A stretch of DNA of 64,000 nt, from contig OZ024845.1 of NCBI GenBank assembly GCA_964017145.1, forward strand, positions 2,108,001 through 2,172,000, written 5' to 3'. Shown here piece by piece: positions 1-12,036 of this stretch; positions within the stretch are counted from its first letter, which is position 1, and each line of letters starts with the position of its first letter. The notes under the pieces were generated by a model. It had not been told where the DNA came from, made no database searches, and saw nothing but the letters and a program-made list of their open reading frames with translations. This DNA is from Agrocybe praecox. Lineage: Eukaryota; Basidiomycota; Agaricomycetes; Agaricales; Agrocybaceae. A program made the position numbers and the translations under genes.

Positions 1-351
1 GGTGCGGTTCGTTGACAAATCATGTTCCTCTAGCCGAATGCTACGCACAGTATCCATTATACCACCAATCAACGGGTCATTCCTGGGTATAGCATCAAGA
101 TATTCCCAGTTCAAACCAAGAGCGAGTCGTAGCCGTTCCATTTCATTCCGTCTAGTTTGTCTCCCAGGGAGTGATATCACATATGTTTTCTCAAAGAATC
201 GCATCGGGATAGGTCGCCATAGGTTTAAACGCGCTTCCTGCAGATTAACCAATGCAACGAGGTGTAACGCAAAGAGAGAGAGCAGAGACATCATGGCCAG
301 GAGACCAACCACTCCTCGTCTGTTGTGAGGGCGAAGCCAGGGAACCGCCAT
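1..351 (-). CDS. GT25-like glycosyltransferase, N-terminal part (runs off window)
   Basis: An open minus-strand frame starts with ATG at 351 and stays open for 117 codons to the window edge. Residues about 14-35 form one hydrophobic segment, which suggests a type II membrane anchor as in Golgi glycosyltransferases. After it comes the stretch KTYVISLPGRQTRR followed by EMERLRLALGLNWEYLDA, which resembles the start of the glycosyltransferase family 25 (LPS-biosynthesis type) domain in fungal proteins. The catalytic part lies outside the window. The gene is divergent from the DUF6604-like gene at 809. Family assignment is by motif recognition; orientation and frame are clear from the sequence. 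Confidence 0.72.
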   Translation of the reverse strand, partial: MAVPWLRPHNRRGVVGLLAMMSLLSLFALHLVALVNLQEARLNLWRPIPMRFFEKTYVISLPGRQTRRNEMERLRLALGLNWEYLDAIPRNDPLIGGIMDTVRSIRLEEHDLSTNRT

Positions 352-808
352 TGGATATAAGGTATGTAGGTCAAGATTCAAGTTGTATAGTACAGGATAG
401 CAGAAATAGTACGTCGTGGTGGGCGTGTGTTGGTATTTAGCAAAATGGACATCCAAAATAGGAGAAAGATAAATAGGTGACTAGTCAAGTACTTCCGAGT
501 CCTCACCGTTAGGACGAGTCGAGGACGCGTGACACGGGTCCGAACAATAACCTTTGTCTTTTGATCACGAACAACATCACTCACTGCCACTAACACCCAG
601 CGACTCAAAGGTCTCTATTTTATCCTCAGTTATCGCATCTTAAAGCAGAAATCGAAGTATGTGTTGCTAAAGAGATACTATTACTATGATATACATTGAA
701 CTTATTTTCATTAATACTAGGAAAGGTACAAGGGAACTGAGTCTGCATTGGGCAATTAGCACAACTCGGGTCATTGTATTCGATAAACAAGACTTCACTT
801 CCACAACT
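352..808. other. Intergenic region between divergent genes
   Basis: The 450 bases separate the minus-strand GT25-like gene from the plus-strand DUF6604-like gene and must hold both promoters. No convincing coding exon or RNA gene was seen. A long open frame from 686 continues into the next gene, but its first 41 residues look like 5' leader rather than conserved protein. Confidence 0.5.
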
Positions 809-3358
809 ATGGAAAGGCACGGCAGTCGATTACCTGAATTCTACTATAACACCTATCGACAATACAAAGAACATGACGGCAAAATCCTTAGTTGGGTGCA
901 TATGACAGCGGCAGAATTGCAAGAAAGGAAAGCCACATCTGCAATCCCACAACCTGACGGACGATCGAGAAAGGCTGGTACGAACAAGAAACACAATTCT
1001 AGTCCGTCTTCAAGTACAGGAATCACCACCCCACAGATACCACTAAGCATCTTTTTGAAAAACGTTCGAGAAATTGCTGCAAGTGATGCAATTATTCCGA
1101 CGTCTTATCTGTCTCTGCTAGAGCTGTCGATCAAACAAAGAAAGATTACTGCCGCTTTCTATTCCCCCGACGTGCAAGCTTCAGACAAAAATAAAAGTCA
1201 CCTCTTCGCAATAAGCGCGTATACTCAAGCCCTGGAAATCCTGAAAGAAGCCCAGAGGAAACGAGCAGAAACAGACCAGGATCTAGCTCAGGAAATACAA
1301 AGCGCCCTATCCGTACGCACCGACGTGGAAAATGACTGGTTTGCTCTGTCGGAAACTATCCATCGGCTTGCTCTTGTGCTCAAAGAAGAAGAGATAAGAG
1401 TATCCGCCTCCGTAGGCTCACCGGAGAATGAATGGCTTCGCGACAATCCTATGCTTTCTGCCTCAAAAGGCGCCAAAAAATACAAGAAACCTCGACCATT
1501 CCCTCTGGATGAATACGAGGTCGTCCCTGATGACTACTTTGCGACTTCGAAGAAACCAAAACTAGTAGCGGACGACTCCTTTGAAGCGTTGAGATGTTTC
1601 TTACTCGACGTGCATCATATTCGGGTTTACTGCAAGGAAATTTGGTCCAGTGTTGCTCCTGTTGGACAGACAAGCCATATTGCTGCCTCTTTCATCACGA
1701 ATCAAGCCGTTCAGATCATCAAGAAAATGGAGTATTCACTCTATGCCAATTTTCCCTCCCTTAAAGACAAGGAGCATGCTTATGGAAATTTACTCGACTT
1801 CGTAAAATCGCAAGCACCTAACGCGAGAGAAAGGGAGCTCTACCCGTTGAAGGAGCAAATGCTGTACTACACTTGGCATATGCTCAAAGAGTTTTCCGAA
1901 GTCATAAAACACAATCCGGTCCCCGTTTTACGCGATGGTCATTGGGGCCATTTCGACCCACTTGCGAAGCGAGATGCTATGCTGTATCCGGAAAAGCAAT
2001 CCGAGGATCGATGCATTATGGGTAATCACTGGCTAGACTTAATTCTTCTCATCAGATACACCGACTCCTTCATTGGGAGCCACGGCCTCTTCGAAGAATA
2101 CAGGGCTTTCTACAAAGACAAGTCGCACTACATATCCTGGGCCTTGATCTTTGCGTGTCAACTCCAAGCAGACAGTGTCGTTGCTAGACGCCTTTACCTT
2201 GATTATGATCTCAAAATTATGCGAAATTTGGGAGATACGATCATGAAGGAATATGAAGATTTTCTCTTAGATGGAGTCTTGTACGCCACCAATATAGATA
2301 TGTTCGCAATACCGCATATCAAGGAGCAACAAATCCACATAGCACGATGGTTGCAATCTGATCCTCTCGGGGACATGAAGCAACAGTATAGTTTCGACAA
2401 ATTGAGCAAGCAGGCATTCCAAAAAGATGCAATTTGGCTGCAGAACTCTTGGTTGACTGCAAATGCCATATCCGAAGCAACGATGAAGTTTTTCTTTGCT
2501 GGAACAGCTGTCGTTGCTGCTGCAGGCTTTCTTCAAAGCGCAGTACAGCTTTGGAATATGTTAAAGCAGACGGGTTATCTGACTAGATCTTCGGCTGCTA
2601 ACTCTGGAGTTCTTGATACAAAGGCCTATCGTCCAAAGGCAGATATCCTACTCTTCGATCATCTTATGGACGTATTTGGAGACAAGATATTCTCCGGGCC
2701 CCCTCCGAAGTCTGGATTTTTGAAACAATGGGGTATCATGATGGGCGTCCGACCTGAAGAATTTGCGAGTGGAAAACGGCAGTACAAAAAAGGAACTCGA
2801 CAATCCCACCAGCCAAGAGCACACAACGAGATGGGGAGAGGAATATTAGTCACCATTAGCGACCTATTCAACCTCCACAGCGCAGATTACTTTCCCACCA
2901 GAGATATTAAAGATAGCGGACAAGAATTACAACACCCTCTAGCGGCAACTCTAAACCTTGTGAACGCAGAACTTGGATTGCCTGCTGTATACATGAATTC
3001 TAAAGGACCACAAGACCCACAAAAGTCAGGAAAGAAAAAAGAGACACGAAATGGGCCACTCCTGAACCTCAATTTATTCAAAATTCATCATCTTTGCGTT
3101 CGCATTTTCACAGAGCTTGAGCCCGTCATACGCCCGATCATCGAGCAAATGATAGGAGAGCCTATGAAGCACACGCAGATCAATTGGCCTGCCTTAACTG
3201 GCTGGATTGCGAGGACCGAAATACTTCCCGGAAACAATGGGCTTCCTAATCGCGCCATGCTCAAGAGGGCGGCGGATGTGGTGGAGCGTATAGCTGGAGA
3301 TAAAATACTTGATCTATTTCTGATCAATTTAGACGGTAGCAAGTCATCGACAGGATAA
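809..3358 (+). CDS. DUF6604-like hypothetical protein
   Basis: A single uninterrupted frame encodes 849 residues from the ATG at 809; the frame is open upstream to 686, giving 890 residues. The internal Met is preferred because the family-like start (RLPEFYYNTYRQYKEHDGKI) follows directly. That opening resembles the N-terminal DUF6604 domain of fungal proteins (a Leu-Pro..Tyr..Tyr-Lys..Trp pattern). The rest is mostly helical and charged, with Lys-rich stretches and no recognisable catalytic motif. The function of this family is not known to me. It is convergent with the sorting nexin gene that ends at 3610. Confidence 0.7.
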   Translation: MERHGSRLPEFYYNTYRQYKEHDGKILSWVHMTAAELQERKATSAIPQPDGRSRKAGTNKKHNSSPSSSTGITTPQIPLSIFLKNVREIAASDAIIPTSYLSLLELSIKQRKITAAFYSPDVQASDKNKSHLFAISAYTQALEILKEAQRKRAETDQDLAQEIQSALSVRTDVENDWFALSETIHRLALVLKEEEIRVSASVGSPENEWLRDNPMLSASKGAKKYKKPRPFPLDEYEVVPDDYFATSKKPKLVADDSFEALRCFLLDVHHIRVYCKEIWSSVAPVGQTSHIAASFITNQAVQIIKKMEYSLYANFPSLKDKEHAYGNLLDFVKSQAPNARERELYPLKEQMLYYTWHMLKEFSEVIKHNPVPVLRDGHWGHFDPLAKRDAMLYPEKQSEDRCIMGNHWLDLILLIRYTDSFIGSHGLFEEYRAFYKDKSHYISWALIFACQLQADSVVARRLYLDYDLKIMRNLGDTIMKEYEDFLLDGVLYATNIDMFAIPHIKEQQIHIARWLQSDPLGDMKQQYSFDKLSKQAFQKDAIWLQNSWLTANAISEATMKFFFAGTAVVAAAGFLQSAVQLWNMLKQTGYLTRSSAANSGVLDTKAYRPKADILLFDHLMDVFGDKIFSGPPPKSGFLKQWGIMMGVRPEEFASGKRQYKKGTRQSHQPRAHNEMGRGILVTISDLFNLHSADYFPTRDIKDSGQELQHPLAATLNLVNAELGLPAVYMNSKGPQDPQKSGKKKETRNGPLLNLNLFKIHHLCVRIFTELEPVIRPIIEQMIGEPMKHTQINWPALTGWIARTEILPGNNGLPNRAMLKRAADVVERIAGDKILDLFLINLDGSKSSTG

Positions 3359-3609
3359 AATCATGGCCCCCTTGATGTAAGATAGAATTGTGTCGTATAT
3401 GGTGAAAATGAGGTACAGTTTGGTTGTACATACGAGGATTCGAACAAAAAAGAATGGAGAATGGTTCTACAATGAGAGGAATGAAAAGTCGTGAGGTAAG
3501 TATACAGAAAGGAAAGTCCGGTCATGAGTAAAGGTTTATGATATATGCCTCCAAGATGATCAAATAAATGATAGCTGTCGACAAGGGATTTGTGACACGC
3601 CATAGAGCG

Positions 3610-6442
3610 TTACCAAAACCTCGAAAAGACGCTACTTCTTCCAGCCCTATCCCCAAGAAACATGCCCACACCTTCCTGGATTGCGACACTGACAGGGCGC
3701 ATAGGAGCCGAATCATAAACATGCGGACATGGTTGTGGAAGAGGCCTCGAGACGACACCCATCGCCGACAGCCTTGCAGCCGATTGTGGATTTTCTGGGT
3801 CGGGTGAAAGGTCTCTTTCGTATATTGACGGCATGCGAGGGGAAAGACCTAAATCCGCATATTGGACGCCGTTGTATGTCGCTCGAGCAGCTTTTAGGCG
3901 CGTTGAGATCTATTTTCAGTTTTCATTCTGAGTATCAATATTATGTCAAAATCATAAATAGATAAACGCACTTGTTCGTAGAAAGCAATCTCTCCGTCAA
4001 GGTGGTCAGTGGTGATAACCTTGAGATCTTCTACTTTCTGCTGGTGATAAACGTCCATCTCAGCCATTGTTGTATTAAGAACAGTTTCGCATCTCGTGGC
4101 CAAGTCCTCGTCAGCCTACAAAGACATCAAAAAAACGACAGTTAAGTCATAGTACAAAAACGGGTAGTAGGAGTAGGAAGCAACGCACATATCTCAAAGT
4201 CCCTGCATTCCCACCACCAATTGCTTCACGATACCGCGATAATGTTGATTTATGGGTCGTGGTTACACTCTTTCCCGAGGTAAGATAAACATTTGTCTCA
4301 AGTGTAAGAAAAGCGAGCGAAAGCTCACCTCGTAGAGCGACGACGGATGCGCCATCAATTTAAGAGATTCGTGCGTTGCTAGTTGTGTTCCTCGCGCCTT
4401 TCATAACATAAAATCAATCAGTTAAGAGTTTCCAGCTGACAAGCACAAATCACACATACATGTCCATCATACAGATTGGCCACGGTCTGCAAGGTCTCAC
4501 AGGTCTTTTGAACGGCTTTAGTCAATTTCAAGCACTCTGCCAGTTCAACGTGGTCAATATACATCCTGGCAGCTGTGAATCCTAATAATCCTCACCGACA
4601 CAGTTTTCCCTCCAGCACCAAGCCCCATCCGAGTTCATAAGACCTTTTTGCTTGTCATTTGCATGACCTTCGTCTCCTTCCTCCTCAATCGTAGTGCCCG
4701 TAGCGGAAGATGAGGCAGTAGGCTTGGATGTTATAAGAGACAACAGCGAGTAAGAAAGAAGTCGTTCAGCCTTCGACATTTCTGCATCATGCGTCGAAAA
4801 AGGTTTAGAATGATGAATGTATAGAAAAAAACAACCCAGAGAAAACACATACCAACTCTTGCCTCTCGAACCCGTCCGAATATGCTCCGTAAGCCCTGAA
4901 CGCCCTTCCCAACAGCTCTTGTGTGCCTCTGGAAGGATTTAACCGCGTCATCTGCGTCTTCGACGTCAACATTGAAAGCAGGATGGTAGATACGGGCGTA
5001 GAATGCTGGACCTGCAGCTGGTGCAGAGATGTGTTGCGGCCAGAGACGAGCCCAATCCTGTTTTATCACATCGTGAGATAACATTATAAGACAATTAGAT
5101 CAAAACATGAAAACCTTATCATCGTCGCATCCCAGGAAGAATGTAAGAACCTCTGCATAGCGAACCACCGGGTGCCTGACGATCTTGTTGAGATATCTCT
5201 CCAGATCTCCGCGTCTGGCCTCGACGAAATCATGGCTGAACCTCCCCGCATACTGCTTTTCTGGCAAGGGTGGTAGGATGATCCCTGGCAGCCGACGAGA
5301 AAGAGCCGTATGCAACATCACAAAGTGAGAGAACCGCCTCTGAACAGTGACACGCGTCGTATTGCCCTCCTCGCGCACGTTCTCATGAGCATCATCAGGA
5401 TCAGGAACTTCGATCCAATCGTTCGGAGTCTGCGATGATGGCGTCGTGAAAAGAGAGGTAACGCTGTATATTGTGTATGCGCCGGAGAGCCCGGATGTCC
5501 TCTTGGAAGGAGAGTGCACGAGTACACCAAAAGTAGGAGTTTTCGAGTGCCATGTTGGACCTGCTTCGATAAGGTGCTTGTCTGCTTCTCCAAGACCCAA
5601 TAAATTGAGTTTAGTTCGCTCCTCTTCTGATGCTTCAAATAACGAAGCCGAGGTTTCTTCTTTCTTGTGGCTGGGTGATATGGTGGTGGTGGCTATCGGA
5701 GGGGCTGGACTCCCGTTGAGTAGGAAAGACTCGGCCCCACTGGTCACGAAGCTCGAGAAACGATTGAAAGATTTCCCTCCCAGTAAACTCTGTCGAAAGC
5801 TTGGGAAAGTGGGCAGCCACTCTCCAGTATTCTGCGGGATAATCAATCCTTCTTGTATCTGTGATGAACGAGGAGAGCCCCGAGGAGTAATCGAGGAGCT
5901 TGATGCTTCACGTCGTTCCTTGATTCCGACATCGAGCTGGAGAAGATCAGGCGAAGGTGTCAACTCCGTAGTCAGCTATCGATGTTATACTTGAGGACAA
6001 AAGATTATCTCGTCTTTAAGCAACATACCGTATAATAGCTCTGAGGTAGTAGCCCAATTTCGCCTGTAGAATCCTTGACAAGACTCCATCCATCCCCAAC
6101 GTCTTCTTTCACCACTTCCAGCTCATCTCCTGCTTCCACACAGAGCTCCCGAAACTCTGGCTTGCCTTCAAAGGAGTACAGTGCGCGTGCGGGACGCGTC
6201 ATGAGTTCGGGTTCATCAAGTTCCAGCTCATCTTCTGAAAGTGACTGATGCACGGCGTCCGATTCGGAGAGGTATCTTCTCGTACGCGCTTTTGACAACG
6301 AGCTCGTTGGATCGCCGCCTGTTTCCAAATGTTCCGTCCATGCAGTCGATGTATTTATCCCTGAGTCAAATTCGGAGACAGGCCGCTGCGATATTTGGGA
6401 TGAAGTTGGAGGGTATTTAGTCGACCTGGGAAGAGTAGCCAT
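3610..6442 (-). CDS. SH3-PX-BAR sorting nexin (SNX9-type architecture)
   Basis: Nine exons read on the minus strand: 6442-6029, 5975-5115, 5057-4853, 4781-4596, 4536-4460, 4397-4329, 4269-4189, 4115-3972 and 3909-3610. All junctions are in phase and give 778 residues. An SH3 domain (about 83-138, ALYSF...GWSLV...GLLPQSYY) is followed by a Ser-rich linker and a PX domain (about 285-425) with RRFSHF, PPLPEKQ and R..DLERYL, the usual phosphoinositide-binding features. A BAR-like helical region (about 440-680) follows, and a short Pro-rich tail. Such proteins bind PI3P on endosomal or endocytic membranes and shape them. Introns are 53-73 nt. The first PX-to-BAR donor (GTTTTC) is unusual. The model rests on frame and family similarity. 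Confidence 0.86.
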
Positions 6443-6942
6443 TGCACTGGTCGTCGGATCCGACTCTGACGCGAAGAGACTTAGACTTGGTTTGGCGACG
6501 CAACTTTATTCAACGACTCATTGATAAGGCGGATAACTAGCGAGAGTGTGTGACAGTGATAAGGAGACAAGAGCCATCTAACGGTGTGAATGGACCACTA
6601 ACAGAAAGACCATTGACATGCATGACATCCTCAGCATTCCATATCTGGACAAACACAGATTAGATTAGATCGGAATGGCCAACATGAACCAAGAATTCTA
6701 TGGACTCTAAACCCGGTCGTAAATCGTCGTCAAATTCATGTCTAGGTCATAATACAACCGTAAAGTTCAAACAAAAGGACTACATACATAATTCGTTTTG
6801 AATAATAAAAAACATGAACATGCTTTGGAGGGAGTTAATCATCCCAAGTGCTATGCACTTTTGAATAGAGCATAAAAAAAAGGAAATCTACAACACCATG
6901 TAGCATATACAGCAAATTCACAACAAATTAAGCAAGAAAAGG
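6443..6942. other. Intergenic: sorting nexin promoter and F-box 3' flank
   Basis: About 500 A+T-rich bases between two minus-strand genes. They should contain the promoter of the sorting nexin gene and the 3' UTR of the F-box gene. I see no gene, repeat or RNA in it. Confidence 0.5.
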
Positions 6943-8805
6943 TTAGCCAGCAAGTTGCGGCTTTTTGAGATAATGGCGAATCATATCCGCCATCGTCAAC
7001 CCTGCGAACACACCGCGACCTTCACCTGCAACACCGTCTCCCCCAAGCTCAAGGTCCGCCGATGATGGAACATGCCACAACAAGTCATCTACAATTCTCG
7101 ATTGTAGTTCTTTCCAATGCATAAAATCCCTCAATCGGGATTGCCCTTTATAAGTAGTCACATCGAAGCCCGTATACATATATTGTACGCACTTCAACGT
7201 TTGATCTTCCGGTGCTCGTGCGCGGGGCTTGTGGCCTGGAGGTGGGACACTCAGCTCCGGTTTCACGCTCGCCTCGAGAAGCCCAATCGGCGTCCAGCCG
7301 CCTCCATCGTACTCGTCCAAATCCAAATCCCCAAATAACATCTTGTCGAACGCCCTTCCTGTATCTCCGTCGAACATCATAGACACTAAAAATGGCACCA
7401 TGAACATATTTTCCGTCCCTATCAGATGTAGCGTCGTCGCAGACGTACACGCCCTAAGGAGCGGCCCGAGGATGGGAGCAGAGAATGTTTCGATGGGTAG
7501 AGGTATGTCGATGTTTATGTATATTTCATCCGCCTGAGTGAGCTTCATGCGGTGCATGGTACGAGCGAGGAAAATTAGGAGGGCGTATTGGACTGGTTCG
7601 CCTCTATGCATTGGCGACGAACCAGAATTCGCGAGAAGGCCCGAGTCTTCGTCGTCAGAGTCATTGTCTGGAGGACGCAGGAGGGTATTGAATACAAGAA
7701 AAGGCCGAGAGGGTGTGGGTTCATTCAAATTCGAAATTGAGTTTGGATCAGAGCTTGGTGTAGTGGTGATAGGGTTTACAGTTATGCAAACAGCATCTGA
7801 GTGGACAGCAACCTCCAATGTCTTGTTGCTCATCGACAGCCCGGTCTCCTCTGCCCAGTCGCCTACAGCCAAACGAACGATTCCATGCGCATCATCCACT
7901 TCAGATTCCGTGCACGTAACATCAAACGTGCATCCGGGAGGAAAGGCCACATATGGGAGTATCATGGCACAGTCGAGGCAACTGGCATGGATGTGGAAAT
8001 GCTTCAATTTAGTAAGAGAGAGCTCTCGCGCATCTTCGTCTGAGCCGATCAAGTTGGTCATGTCTTCTAGATTGAAGTCAATGGCGAGGTGTAGCTCTTC
8101 TAATTGCGGCATTGACCTGAGAGCGACTAGGCATTGGATTGGAGAGAACCACGGGTTTCCGTAGCGCGAACACGATGTAAGTTTGAAGTGAGTGATGTTA
8201 GCCAAAGCCGAGAGTGGTACATAATCGAAGTTCATGTCGTATTCCACGCGTCGAAGCTTTGGGAGGCTATGCGGGAACACAAAGTCCATATACCGGTTAT
8301 CGACTGGCCGACGAACGACGTTGTATGGGGTGATGCTCATGGATTCGAGGATGGGAATTGTGCAGTAGGCAAAGACACCGGTAAGAGTACGGGCAAGGGG
8401 GAGGAGCGAGTAGTCCATCCGAATATCCAAATGCCGAACACGATGTATCATTGTGAAAAGCAACGGCGTGAAGTTCCTGTCCCAGAATTTATCCCACCCG
8501 TCTCCAATCCATAATCGCAAATACACGGGACTCCTTCGCGATCGCTTGATTATTTCTTCAATCCACGGCAGAGTTTCCTTCCTCCTCCATTTCGAAAAGG
8601 TTACTTCGTTCCACAGGCGCGAATTTGAGAGAGCAACTGAACGCCAACGTGAAGATACGTGAGAAACGATTCGAGATTGTCTGAGCGGGTCATGTAATAT
8701 TGCGAAGTGGCGCCCACTTGGAAAAGCAAATATGAAGATTATGTCGAGAATTTCTGTTGGCAGACGCGATATAGGAGAGGCGCCCGACAAGTAATGAGAT
8801 GCCAT
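6943..8805 (-). CDS. F-box domain protein
   Basis: One uninterrupted minus-strand frame of 620 residues. Residues about 12-60 (ISRLPTEILDIIFIFAFPS ... VSHVSSRWRSVALSNSRLW) match the F-box of Agaricomycete proteins, where the Leu-Pro..Ile-Leu core and the later Trp-Arg contact Skp1. The remainder contains leucine-rich stretches (about 180-260) that probably form the substrate-binding part of an SCF ubiquitin ligase. Such F-box proteins are strongly expanded in mushrooms, and substrates are generally unknown. The ATG at 8805 sits just before the conserved domain. Confidence 0.85.
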   Translation of the reverse strand: MASHYLSGASPISRLPTEILDIIFIFAFPSGRHFAILHDPLRQSRIVSHVSSRWRSVALSNSRLWNEVTFSKWRRKETLPWIEEIIKRSRRSPVYLRLWIGDGWDKFWDRNFTPLLFTMIHRVRHLDIRMDYSLLPLARTLTGVFAYCTIPILESMSITPYNVVRRPVDNRYMDFVFPHSLPKLRRVEYDMNFDYVPLSALANITHFKLTSCSRYGNPWFSPIQCLVALRSMPQLEELHLAIDFNLEDMTNLIGSDEDARELSLTKLKHFHIHASCLDCAMILPYVAFPPGCTFDVTCTESEVDDAHGIVRLAVGDWAEETGLSMSNKTLEVAVHSDAVCITVNPITTTPSSDPNSISNLNEPTPSRPFLVFNTLLRPPDNDSDDEDSGLLANSGSSPMHRGEPVQYALLIFLARTMHRMKLTQADEIYINIDIPLPIETFSAPILGPLLRACTSATTLHLIGTENMFMVPFLVSMMFDGDTGRAFDKMLFGDLDLDEYDGGGWTPIGLLEASVKPELSVPPPGHKPRARAPEDQTLKCVQYMYTGFDVTTYKGQSRLRDFMHWKELQSRIVDDLLWHVPSSADLELGGDGVAGEGRGVFAGLTMADMIRHYLKKPQLAG

Positions 8806-10002
8806 CGTTATACTCGTCTCTAGTGGGATGAAATCTAACAGGGAAAAAAAATAAGCTAAAAGGCTTCTAAATTCAAGCTTGAGTAAATTATACCTTGTAT
8901 CTCAGCGGCCACTCAAAATTTGCGAACTTGCAAGGCGAAAGGAGGGTCAGAGCAAAGATTTGAAGAACAATGCAAAGACAAGCCTCTAAGCAGGGCAAAC
9001 TTTGAATATAGTAATAGCACGGGCCGTATTTCCGAGCTCAAGCTACCAACGCGTTATTGACGCTTGTTTGTATTCTCAATAATTGTTTGTGCAGACGGTG
9101 TACTAAAAAGCCATACAACGACTCGACGACAATTACATCACCTCGTCCATTTATATGCATAAATCTGGCTGCTATACCCCACCGTTCGTGTCTGGTTCAA
9201 CTCACAGATACACACTGCACACAGGAAGGAAGCTACTGCAACATGTTCAAGGTCGGGACACTTTGACTGATGATCGATACCCGATTCATAACCCGATACC
9301 GACGGGGGTCGGAAGAGATGCCTCTGTTTTCCTCCCGGACGTGTAGTGATATGATAGAGAACGTTTAGTTATCGGAACTGGTCGATGATGAATTGCTTTA
9401 CCAATTCCTCTTCGGACAAGAAGACTGTTCGTTCCCTTGAAGAAAGATTCCAGATGGATAGATCACAGGCTGCGTCTATACACCATCATTTCATTTTCTT
9501 CTATCTGGGCTCACTTTAATCTCAAGACGCGAAGGCGACTGATGATGATGATGACGATGATGATGGGCGAAAGGTCAACATCACAGAAATCATTAATCAA
9601 AAGGTACCGTCACAACATTTGAATTTCTAATGTTTTATTTGATCTGAAGCTGCCTATCGTTACAGATCGCTGTTCTGTAACCTGTATCTTTCTTCATTAA
9701 TCTACCTGATTTGTTCTCGGAGATCTCTCAATTAAGGACTTCCCCACATATCATGCTGCGGGTCTGACAAGTGAGAGAATTTCTTGCTTCCAATCGAGCA
9801 AGAACATCGCAGGAGTATCATACAGGCATCGACGATCTCTCAAGTCGCTGACATCTGCCATCCAAATTTGCTATCCCCACAACGCAGGACTTTATAGCTT
9901 ATCCACTGCCTTCTCTATCTGAGGTTCACGATCTCTTCGAGCTGGGTTTATATAGACCCCTTTCTTCTCAGATATTCTCCAAGTCGCCCCTCGCTTTCCA
10001 AG
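8806..10002. promoter_or_regulatory. Bidirectional promoter region with a TATA box
   Basis: This 1.2-kb gap lies between the divergent F-box (-) and DUF6534-type (+) genes. A TATA-like TTTATATAG at about 9947-9955 stands roughly 50 nt before the ATG at 10003. A short GAT/GAC trinucleotide run lies at about 9541-9567. The small open frames here (for example 9057-9266) have no coding character that I can recognise. Confidence 0.5.
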
Positions 10003-12036
10003 ATGTTCGGCCCTACACTCCCTACACGAGCGACTTTCGGTATCGATCTTGATATCTCTTTCGTTGTCGATGGTGTATTTTCTGGTATGTTCTTATAATC
10101 AAAAGTATAATAGAGTCTGTTACTCAAATTCTATATCAGGACTCATTCTTTCGACGGTGTAAGAAACATCCGAGAGCCAAATCAAACACTGCTAACGTAA
10201 CCCAGACTTACTGGGGTCAATATTCTTCAAGCGTGGAACTACGCTCGAAGTAATAATGACCAATGGTTTTTGAGGGCCCTCGTAGGTCTCGTTTCCCTAG
10301 TTGACTTATTACCACACCTACTCATGGAGAACTATAGGTTGGGATCCTGATGTACTTACTTCTTACCACTCAGCCCGTTCATGCTAATAACGCTATACCT
10401 CAGCGTTCTAGACATCGCTGCAACTGTTGTAAATTCTCTTCTAATCCATACATACCTGGTATGTAAACGTAGCTTCGCTCGACCCCGATACTTTTCTATA
10501 AGTTACCCTAAACCCAGATCAGTCATTTCGGAGATATATTCCAGCTGACGATTATAAATACTGTCGTGGTTGAGCTAGTATTGACCATTGTCATTGTGTT
10601 CTTGTAAGTATTCAGATAACTTCGATCGTCAAGCTTTCTCTGAACATCCATACTCTCAGGGTCCAGCTCTTCTTCGCTAGTAGAATATACATCTGTGAGT
10701 GCGATTACTCAACCCTACTACCTCTCGAATAATTAACCATTCCTCATCTTGCTATCTAGTGAAGCCACAAAGCTATTTCTTATACGGTTCTGTTGTGAGT
10801 CGATCCACTTCTAACTTCATTGATGGAGCACAAACAAGCTTTGAGCAGATCGTTACAGCTTTAATGGCCGTAGGTAAGTACATCCTACGCTGGTTTTCAA
10901 CATACCTTTCTCATTATGAATGTACTACAGGGGTGACCGTATGTAAGTCCGATATTCCACTTTCCGGACTGCATCCTCGGCTTCCTTAATCAAATCGGCT
11001 TCAGGGAGCCTCTTTACACTGGATAACTTAAGTATATTCGCCCTTGTTGGACTAAAAGAAAAGGTCTGTCGGCCCTTGAAACCATTTCTAAGAATTCTCT
11101 GAAAAAATCGTCAGCTGGGCTTGATCCTTGGGCAAGGTCTCACCATAGTCCCAGATGTCATAACGACTGCAGTTCTGACTGTGCATTTTATGCATGCCCG
11201 GTCGGAGAGCAATGTCAGGTCGTATGTATATTTGTCTGCTCGCCAGGCTTTCTAAAATTGCGAGTCAGTGCTGAATTCTATGCAGGACAATCAGCATTGT
11301 GGAAAGGATCATTAGATATGTCGTAACTCGGGGCCTCCTGGTCATTGCTTCCACCTTGGTATACATATTAACATATGTTCAGGACCCCATAACGCCCAAT
11401 TGGTGAGCAGCGATGTGATACTGTGCATTGCGTGTTGTTACTTTATCTTTTCATAATCTTTTAGGATGATTGTGCAACTACCACAGGCAAAACTGTACAT
11501 ATTAACGCTGAGTACGTTGTTGTGCTGTATTTTTTTCTAGGTTTCTATATTGACAGATATGTCGATGCGGCGCATGATGACATCACCGTAGTTTGCATGT
11601 GTGTTAACTTCAGTGCTGAACTACATAGCCGTATTTATTCTGACGCTTGCTACTCTACAGGTTGAATGCGAGAACACCCCATGGATCGACTACCGTCATT
11701 AGTTCATTCAATGAAGTTAACACCTTCTCAGCACGGACGCCCTCAACGGGCACGAGAAGAAGCGCCTTTGTCCTGCCCCACTTTTTGAAGCCATCGACAC
11801 GTCCAGAGGTTTGTTCCTATTTTTTATGATTTATTCTTATCGGCTTTCTCAATAACAATTTTTGTAGAATCATAGCCTCAATGACATGGACGTCAACAGT
11901 GAGACAAGATCCCTCCCCTCTTTTTCTGCAAATCCTCCAGAGTTTAATGTGTTTTCTTATATATCTAGTCTCTAAGCCTTCGTTCAGAACAGGGACGGAA
12001 TCGATCATGAATCAAGATGTTCAGGTGAATTCCTGA
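10003..12036 (+). CDS. DUF6534-type multi-pass membrane protein
   Basis: The gene has about 13 short exons. The ATG is at 10003 and the predicted stop at 12034-12036. Traceable segments include FGIDLDISFVVDGVFSG, LVGILIVLDIAATVVNSLLI, FLVQLFFASRIYI and LTIVPDVITTAVLTVHFMHA, and the late LNAR motif near 11664. These match the seven-helix DUF6534 family of mushrooms, whose function is unknown. An intron with donor GTACTT near 10352 restores the conserved 'LDxxxxxxxxH' helix. The junction at about 11515-11660 is unclear: the best in-frame solution needs a 4-nt micro-exon. The C-terminal tail is Ser/Thr-rich and hydrophilic. The family call is solid; some exon edges are tentative. Confidence 0.68.

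Noticed and set aside
686..808. Longer 890-residue start for the DUF6604-like protein
   Set aside because: The extra 41 residues have no conserved features; the family-like start follows the Met at 809.
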